A DNA stretch of 64,000 bases. It comes from Mesorhizobium sp. NZP2298 (lineage in GTDB: Bacteria; Pseudomonadota; Alphaproteobacteria; Rhizobiales; Rhizobiaceae). The notes under the pieces are model-generated. The model was not told where the DNA came from and did no database searches. It saw nothing but the letters and a program-made list of their open reading frames with translations. The stretch is taken from contig NZ_CP033365.1 in assembly GCF_013170825.1 (NCBI RefSeq), forward strand, positions 186,001 through 250,000, given 5' to 3'. This document shows, one piece after another, positions 63,335-64,000 of this stretch. Numbering within the stretch: the first letter of the stretch is position 1; each line of letters opens with the position of its first letter. The position numbers were made by a program, and so were the translations under genes.

Positions 63335-64000
63335 CTATGCCATGGCTTCGGCCGCGAGGGGCTCGCGCACGGTGGTCAGGCGGCGCAATTTTTCGACCAG
63401 CGCCCTGCAGTCGCTGCGATCGTAGCTCCACGTCCTGGGATTATGGGCAAGCACGCGCGCCTTCAGCCTGCCGAAGCGGTGCTCTTCCATCTTGCCAAGC
63501 GCGGCCTCGAGCGCCTGGAAAGTCGGCTGGGGCAGGAGAATGCCGATATCCTGCTGGCTGAGGAACCGTCCCGTTTCCGTATGGCCCATCGAGATCGGCA
63601 CCGCCCCGAAGCGACAGCCCTCATAGAGGCGGTTGGGCAGCAGCCATTCCGAATTCTGGCCCTCTTCGAAGAAATCGATCGCCCAGGCGAAATGGACGTC
63701 CTGGTAGATCGCCGCCATGTCCTCAGGGTTGCGGTAGGGTCCGCGAAACGACAGATAAGGCTCGGCATCGACGAAGTCATGGAAATCCGGGAATTCCGAG
63801 AGCGCCGGGCGGCCGCGCAGCACGACCTCGAAACGTCCATCCATGCGGCGCGTGAAATCGGCCAGCAGCCTGAGCGAGCGGCGACAGCGCAGCGCCCCGA
63901 ACCAGCCGATCCGCCATGGCGGAGCGACAGGCCCCTCCACCGCCTCGCCTGTGCCCGGCAGGATCGCCGCCGCTTCGAAATACTTGTTCTCGACCAGTTC
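63335..64000 (-). CDS. exoL: succinoglycan glycosyltransferase, ExoL-like, 5' part outside the window
   Basis: 222 codons visible and the frame is open to the window edge (ELVENKYFEAAAIL), so the start lies beyond 64000. GT4-type C-terminal half: IGWFGALRCRRSLRLLADF, HFAWAIDFFEEGQNSEWLLP, NRLYEGCRFGAVPI. ExoL adds the third sugar in Sinorhizobium. Ends 15 bp before exoA. A GTG at 63940 is internal and not taken as start. Confidence 0.85.
   Translation of the reverse strand, partial: ELVENKYFEAAAILPGTGEAVEGPVAPPWRIGWFGALRCRRSLRLLADFTRRMDGRFEVVLRGRPALSEFPDFHDFVDAEPYLSFRGPYRNPEDMAAIYQDVHFAWAIDFFEEGQNSEWLLPNRLYEGCRFGAVPISMGHTETGRFLSQQDIGILLPQPTFQALEAALGKMEEHRFGRLKARVLAHNPRTWSYDRSDCRALVEKLRRLTTVREPLAAEAMA

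Overview
The window is a GC-rich chromosomal segment from a member of the Rhizobiales, most likely Mesorhizobium or a close relative. Three things support this. The block malic enzyme - mutS - glnD - murJ - trpS - usp - nfu follows an order familiar from rhizobia. The last 7 kb carry a succinoglycan locus in the Sinorhizobium order exoL-A-M-O-N-P. Many gaps hold the mosaic intergenic repeats (RIME type) typical of rhizobia. I saw no rRNA, tRNA, CRISPR array, transposase or phage gene.

Layout. 1-6.9 kb: the end of dut, a HAD phosphatase, a secreted protein, an isocitrate-lyase/PEP-mutase family enzyme next to a probable trans-3-hydroxy-L-proline dehydratase, two membrane proteins and an adenosine-kinase-like PfkB protein. 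6.9-7.9 kb: a lone MbcA/ParS/Xre-type antitoxin-like gene between 15-bp direct repeats. 7.9-13.1 kb: maeB/tme and mutS, divergent. 13.1-17.1 kb: a copper unit (copA, a DUF305 protein, an aldo/keto reductase) behind a clear CueR-type promoter; the matching cueR lies 11.5 kb away at 28.6 kb. 17.2-19.9 kb: three tandem family-25 glycosyltransferase paralogues. 20-31.3 kb: glnD, murJ, trpS, usp, nfu, an L,D-transpeptidase, cueR, mmcB, nhaA. 31.4-37.6 kb: the ActR/ActS redox two-component pair, the helicase hrpB, an EamA exporter and a PIG-L deacetylase.

37.7-49.8 kb is one long plus-strand operon. It encodes a binding-protein-dependent sugar or polyol importer (binding protein, two permeases, a 68-residue membrane protein, two ATPases). 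After it come an ATP-type DhaK-DhaL fusion kinase and a complete PEP-driven dihydroxyacetone kinase (DhaL, DhaM, HPr, enzyme I, DhaK), plus a small helix-turn-helix-like protein. A cluster of ACTAAACA octamers sits in front. The operon would import a short polyol or ketose and phosphorylate it by two routes, one drawing on ATP and one on PEP.

49.8-53.0 kb is a RiPP-like cassette: a PF14907-type nucleotidyltransferase, an HPr-kinase-like protein, a lasso B2-like transglutaminase-fold protease and a PqqD-type peptide binder. It has no cyclase and no recognisable precursor. Between pqqD and the protease gene is a 20-bp tandem repeat that creates two 6-residue mini-ORFs chained by TGATG overlaps. 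A 38-codon membrane peptide gene with a strong ribosome site is divergent from it.

53.3-64 kb: propionyl-CoA synthetase (prpE), an acyltransferase-3 protein and the exo cluster (exoP, exoN, exoO, exoM, exoA, partial exoL) on the minus strand.
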